Of a stretch of 64,000 bases of DNA, positions 54,155 to 64,000 are shown one piece after another; within the stretch, counting starts at the first letter, position 1, and each line of letters starts with the position of its first letter. Both the position numbers and the translations under genes were made by a program. The stretch is from positions 62,001 to 126,000 of the forward strand of contig BAAHQB010000357.1 of assembly GCA_054601695.1 (NCBI GenBank), given 5' to 3'. This DNA comes from Amorphochlora amoebiformis (lineage: Eukaryota > Cercozoa > Chlorarachniophyceae). The notes under the pieces were generated by a model. That model saw only the letters and a list, made by a program, of their open reading frames with translations. It was not told the DNA's origin and did no database searches.

Positions 54155-54475
54155 TTATTCCTCTCTTATCCAGACAGATAGGAATGTGCCTGTGGTGTCC
54201 TTCGAGTAAATGGCTAACACTTTCAGGGTGTATGTTCGGTCCTCTCCAAGGTCCATATCAAAATACATATATCCATAGTGGTGGCATATGTATGCGTGGC
54301 CCTGTTTGCCTACTTTTACTCGTATTTTCTTTTTGAGCGGTTGCATCTCGTGCACGTAAGAGATATTATTCGTGAAATTAGAGGTGGCTCCAGAGTCTAC
54401 TATTACTCTATCAGGATGACCTACCTCAGCAACTTGTGCTCTATATATATATTGGGTTCCACCATGTAAGGACAC
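54155..54475 (-). CDS. Copia aspartic protease region
   Basis: An open frame overlapping the gag end, in the -1 frame relative to gag. It contains the active-site signature VDSGATSNF. It probably has no start of its own and is reached by frameshifting. It stops at 54155, short of the integrase frame, so a second -1 change is needed to reach pol. Confidence 0.85.
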   Translation of the reverse strand: MSLHGGTQYIYRAQVAEVGHPDRVIVDSGATSNFTNNISYVHEMQPLKKKIRVKVGKQGHAYICHHYGYMYFDMDLGEDRTYTLKVLAIYSKDTTGTFLSVWIREE

Positions 54476-55911
54476 ACATCTATGATATCAGATAAATTGT
54501 CATCAAGAGGCACATTTGGCATGGCAGTCACAACTCTCGTCGTTTTGGCCCCCCCTTTAGGGTTATTTGTCTCATCCAAAGAGATCACTGAGGCAACCTG
54601 GTGCTGCGCTAGCATTGCCCTAGAGTTTTCACTACCCTGAATCAGCTTCTTAAAGCGAGCAGAGTGTGGGCAGGCTGCCATATAATGGTCTATAGCACCA
54701 CAGAGAAGACATTCGCCTCGCTGGGCTTGTCTGGGCCTCTTGGGCTCCCTTTCTGGCTGGTTAGAGCCGCTTCTCTTTGTTCCATACCACCATTGGTATC
54801 TCGGGTGGCGTCCACGCCCCCGGTGTCTGTAGCCTCGCCCACGCGAGCGGCTACGACCTCGGCCTCGGCCTTGGTAACTGTTAAAGAAGTTACTGCCGGG
54901 TTCCGAATCATGCCTGATCGAATCGATCCCTTTCGCCATTCGTTCTTTGGCATCTTTCTTGACTTGGTAGACCTGAGTCCTCAAGTCGTCCACGACGGCG
55001 TCGAAAGTCGAGTACTTCTTTGCACGCGCGACCATCTTGAGCGCGTCATAGTGGGGTCCATGAAGACATTGCAGAAGCAGGTCAGTCTTCGATATAAGAG
55101 ATCGCTCCTCCCCCACTTCTTGAAGCTTTTCGGCCACTCTGGAGATCTCGGCCGCAGCCTTTGAGAATGGGTAGCCTTTCTTCGGTATCTCGGTGTAGCG
55201 TTGAATAAGCTGGTACTTAACGTGGCTGTCGTCCGGGCTGAATCGCTTGAGCAGTAATAGCCAATTCTTGATTGGGTGAAAGTCCGCTGAAACCTTCGCC
55301 TCGGATCCAGTAGCCGGCGAAATGGTGTCCAGGATCGCTCCGTTGCATTGTTTGATGTTGTGCAGGTGAGTCCTGCCCGCACTAGTCTTTGGTCCGCCCA
55401 AGGGTTTAAGCTGGGCCTCCCCGATTTCCTTGGACTTCATCTTCAAAATCTTCATCCGAAGGTTCCGGTCAAACGTTGGTTTTTCGATTACACACATCGC
55501 CTCCCCCTCGATGGTGATCTTAAACACGTGAGTGACACGTTCCCTGTCGAAGAGACTCTTCATATGAGTGCAGTAGAATCGGAAGTTTCCATCTTTGTAC
55601 TTGAACTTCTGCACGGTCTTGTGAGCGTAGATCCGGATGCGTCGAGTTCCACGGTCAGGTTGGCGAGCTTTCTTCGTCGACACCGAACCACTGTCAGATG
55701 ACATGTGTCCGTCCTCGTGGACATTAATCTTGGTGTCGATGTCGTCTTGGGCCATTTTGTTTTCAGCAGACGGAGGGTTTCCTCTTTGTTTCTTCTCCTC
55801 CGCTGTCGCCCTAGTCTCGGCTTGCGTACCCGTGACCACACGACCAGAGCGGGTCATGACGGCATGGGTAGCAGCGGTTGGCTCGCTTGCGGCGGAAGCG
55901 GGAGTGCTCAT
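54421..55911 (-). CDS. gag: Copia gag (nucleocapsid) polyprotein
   Basis: 496 codons from the ATG at 55911. The N-terminal part is Ser/Thr/Lys-rich, the middle has the helical gag region, followed by an Arg/Gly-rich stretch and one CCHC zinc knuckle (CLLCGAIDHYMAAC, C-x2-C-x4-H-x4-C) at about residue 405. It packages the element RNA. The frame ends at 54421, overlapping the protease frame by 55 bases. Confidence 0.9.
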   Translation of the reverse strand: MSTPASAASEPTAATHAVMTRSGRVVTGTQAETRATAEEKKQRGNPPSAENKMAQDDIDTKINVHEDGHMSSDSGSVSTKKARQPDRGTRRIRIYAHKTVQKFKYKDGNFRFYCTHMKSLFDRERVTHVFKITIEGEAMCVIEKPTFDRNLRMKILKMKSKEIGEAQLKPLGGPKTSAGRTHLHNIKQCNGAILDTISPATGSEAKVSADFHPIKNWLLLLKRFSPDDSHVKYQLIQRYTEIPKKGYPFSKAAAEISRVAEKLQEVGEERSLISKTDLLLQCLHGPHYDALKMVARAKKYSTFDAVVDDLRTQVYQVKKDAKERMAKGIDSIRHDSEPGSNFFNSYQGRGRGRSRSRGRGYRHRGRGRHPRYQWWYGTKRSGSNQPEREPKRPRQAQRGECLLCGAIDHYMAACPHSARFKKLIQGSENSRAMLAQHQVASVISLDETNNPKGGAKTTRVVTAMPNVPLDDNLSDIIDVCPYMVEPNIYIEHKLLR

Positions 55912-55915
55912 TACC

Positions 55916-56092
55916 TATTACGTAGTGGGCGGTGATGCAGATGAGATCTGTCTATGATTACGTAGTAACTTGCCGATGCGTGAGCGGTAACTTAAACTAA
56001 TGAGCTGTTCTTCCGCTCATATGACTAATTCGGTAAAACCTAATTTGTCGGCGGTCTCGTCATTCTGTCTTCACATTCATCCCTCACTGACA
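55916..56092 (-). repeat. 5' LTR of the copia element
   Basis: On the sense strand the LTR starts TGTCAGTGAGGG and ends ACGTAATA. It lacks the common CA end. The copy at 50215-50391 is the same. gag begins four bases after it. Confidence 0.93.
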
Positions 56093-56097
56093 CATGA

Positions 56098-57220
56098 CGC
56101 TGTATATTACCGTAGTATTATCATAATTTCAATTTAAGATACATGCAACTTTGATGAGAATAGCCCCAGGAGCTTATTGATCGATGTACAGCTTGGCTTA
56201 ATTTAGTAATTAATTGAACTTGAATACTACGGTTACTGTCCGAGATTGCAAGCGGCCCAGCTCGGCACGTGTCCGATCAGAGCTACCCTCTAGTCACTGC
56301 CAGCGTCACTTAGTGTGTGACCAGCAGACGCGGATCTTCGAATCTAAGATATACAGATATATATTGAATACGGAATATATCGAGGAATGGATATCTAGAT
56401 ATTAAATTTAATTATCGGGATATGTATATGCCAATTACCTAGATTACATCTAGTACATGATAATGTTTCTTTTTCCTAGTTTATCGTGATGAGTACGAAT
56501 ATGATCATCAAAACGCGGTTTACATCGATGTACAAGTAGATATATAAAGATGTTGCCATCACAACTAGAATCGACTAGATCACTGGAGATCAATGATCAG
56601 ATGATCAGGGGCGCCATGGCGAAAAGCAAGTTGGCGAATGGGTTTTCTGGTTTTCCACGTTGGGTCCATACATTCATATCGAAAAATACTAATGTTTTTA
56701 CCTGGGGCATTCATTAGAGCCGCAGCAAAATTCGTCTAGTCAATTGTCTTTTTAAGACTACTACCACTAGACTCTTAAGTTAGACTCGGTTATTATCTAG
56801 ATTCTAATATGACCTATAGACTTTCCAACAAGCTTTAAATATCGTCAATTCTATTTTGAAAATTTCAGTGAAGCAATATTGCTGGAAAGATAGATTACGT
56901 TAACACTTTGTTCGGAGTCTACGGACTGGAGTTGATGGAAGTGCCGGGAGGTGACGGGTCAAGACGGGAAGTCTACGGCAGTGACGGGCATTCACGCAAG
57001 CGTCGGGTAGTGACGGGCAGTGACGGGTAGTGACGAGGAGTGACGGGTAGTAACGGGTAGAGATGGGTTTGAGGTTGGGAAGGAAGTGGAAATCATTTTT
57101 CGGTTTTAAGTTTGGTTGTCTCCTTGAGGCCTGCCGCTAGTAGACTATGGCAACCTTTGATATGGGTAATATATATATGTATATATATTATGTATACATA
57201 TATATGTGTGTACATATATG

Positions 57221-57255
<35 letters not shown>

Positions 57256-57379
57256 ATATATATATATATACATACATATAATATAAATGCGGCTATTGTG
57301 AGCATTAGTCTTGACATATATATATATAAATATTATACATATGTGTGTATGATATATGTGTATATATATGTATATATAG
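56098..57379. other. Intergenic region right of the retrotransposon, with a GTGACGGGTA minisatellite
   Basis: Mostly unique sequence without a convincing exon. At 56945-57065 about ten degenerate GTGACGGGTA/GTAACGGGTA units occur. (AT)n and (TATG)n begin at 57165. No gene is seen on either strand. Confidence 0.6.
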
Positions 57380-57457
57380 TATCTTGATATTTACAGTTAT
57401 AGCACACAAAGTATAGGTCACAATATGCGATTTTATATTTATGTGTGTACGGATATA

Positions 57458-57495
<38 letters not shown>

Positions 57496-58214
57496 TAAAT
57501 GCGCATATTGTGGCCTATACTTTGTGTGCTATAACTGTAAATATCAAGATACTATATATACATATATATACACATACATCATACACACATAAATATAAAT
57601 GCGCATGTTGTGACCTATACTTTGTGTGCTATAACTGTAAATATCAAGATACTATATATACATATATATACACATATATCATACACACATAAATATAAAT
57701 GCGCATATTGTGACCTATACTTTGTGTGCTATAACTGTAAATATCAAGATACTATATATACATATATATACACATATATCATACACACATAAATATAAAT
57801 GCGCATATTGTGACCTATACTTTGTGTGCTATAACTGTAAATATCAAGATACTATATATACATATATATACACATACATCATACACACATAAATATAAAT
57901 GCGCATGTTGTGACCTATACTTTGTGTGCTATAACTGTAAATATCAAGATACTATATATACATATATATACACATATATCATACACACATAAATATAAAA
58001 TCGCATATTGTGACCTATACTTTGTGTGCTATAACTGTAAATATCAAGATACTATATATACATATATATACACATATATCATACACACATAAATATAAAT
58101 GCGCATATTGTGACCTATACTTTGTGTGCTGTAACTGTAAATATCAAGATACTATATATACATATATATACACATACATCATACACACATAAATATAAAT
58201 GCGCATGTTGTGAC

Positions 58215-63797
<5,583 letters not shown>

Positions 63798-63911
63798 TAT
63801 ATAGAATAAAGAAATACATATCAATATAAATATATAGCTATGTATATATACATAATATCTACATATGAATATTTACTATATATATATATATAATATGCTA
63901 CATATATATAT

Positions 63912-63947
<36 letters not shown>

Positions 63948-64000
63948 GCAATACATATATACATATATATAGTATATCCAATGTATTTTTGTATATATTT

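Larger units (their letters stand above)
50215..56092 (-). mobile_element. Complete Ty1/copia LTR retrotransposon
   Basis: The element lies on the minus strand, 5878 bp, between two 177-bp LTRs that look identical base for base. A 5-bp target duplication CATGA flanks it (50210-50214 and 56093-56097). Order on the sense strand is LTR, gag, protease, integrase, reverse transcriptase, RNase H, 3' region, LTR; integrase before RT defines the copia group. LTR identity means a recent insertion. Gag, protease and pol occupy three different frames. The 3' region carries AT microsatellites and GTGG/CCAC palindromes. Confidence 0.95.

Overview
The window is nuclear DNA of a eukaryote with a very repeat-loaded genome. 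About two thirds of it is (AT)n microsatellite and related low-complexity DNA, plus some fifteen arrays of telomere-type repeat (TTAGGG/CCCTAA). Most long reading frames are translations of these repeats (IYIY, PNPN, LGLG, HTHT, ARAR) and are not genes. The real genes are chains of short exons (17 to 240 bp, one of 2 kb) with GT-AG borders. I joined them by hand from splice sites, phase continuity and family similarity. The host is probably an intron-rich protist or alga with a TTAGGG telomere. A protein with a DnaJ-type zinc finger and a possible bipartite plastid leader would fit a secondary-plastid alga, but that is inference.

Layout. (1) 80-9855, minus: ubiquitin-like domain followed by six SPRY-type repeats, at least 15 exons, running off the left edge. 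(2) 9856-10491: short divergent intergenic/promoter region. (3) 10492-26917, plus: SLC43-like major-facilitator transporter, 27-28 exons; 527 codons join with no phase conflict. (4) 26918-30687: intergenic, mostly CT, AT and 60-bp tandem repeats. (5) 30688-45076, plus: unfamiliar membrane-anchored protein with two cysteine modules resembling PAN/apple, about 18 exons; two poly-G tracts each lack one base for frame continuity. (6) 46350-49422, plus: DnaJ-type zinc-finger protein with N-terminal targeting sequence, about 6 exons. (7) 50215-56092, minus: complete young Ty1/copia retrotransposon with identical 177-bp LTRs and a CATGA target duplication. (8) 58215 to beyond 63431, minus: uracil-DNA glycosylase SMUG1, 5' end off the right edge.

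Two patterns cut across the genes. First, every telomere-type array I can place lies in an intron with fixed polarity: CCCTAA (sense) leads into 3' splice sites, TTAGGG (sense) follows 5' splice sites. Second, many introns hold 1 to 13 tandem copies of a fragment that spans exactly one exon-intron junction, separated by AT tracts. Donor-side copies lie downstream of the intact exon and acceptor-side copies upstream. These decoy splice-site arrays are the most unusual thing here.
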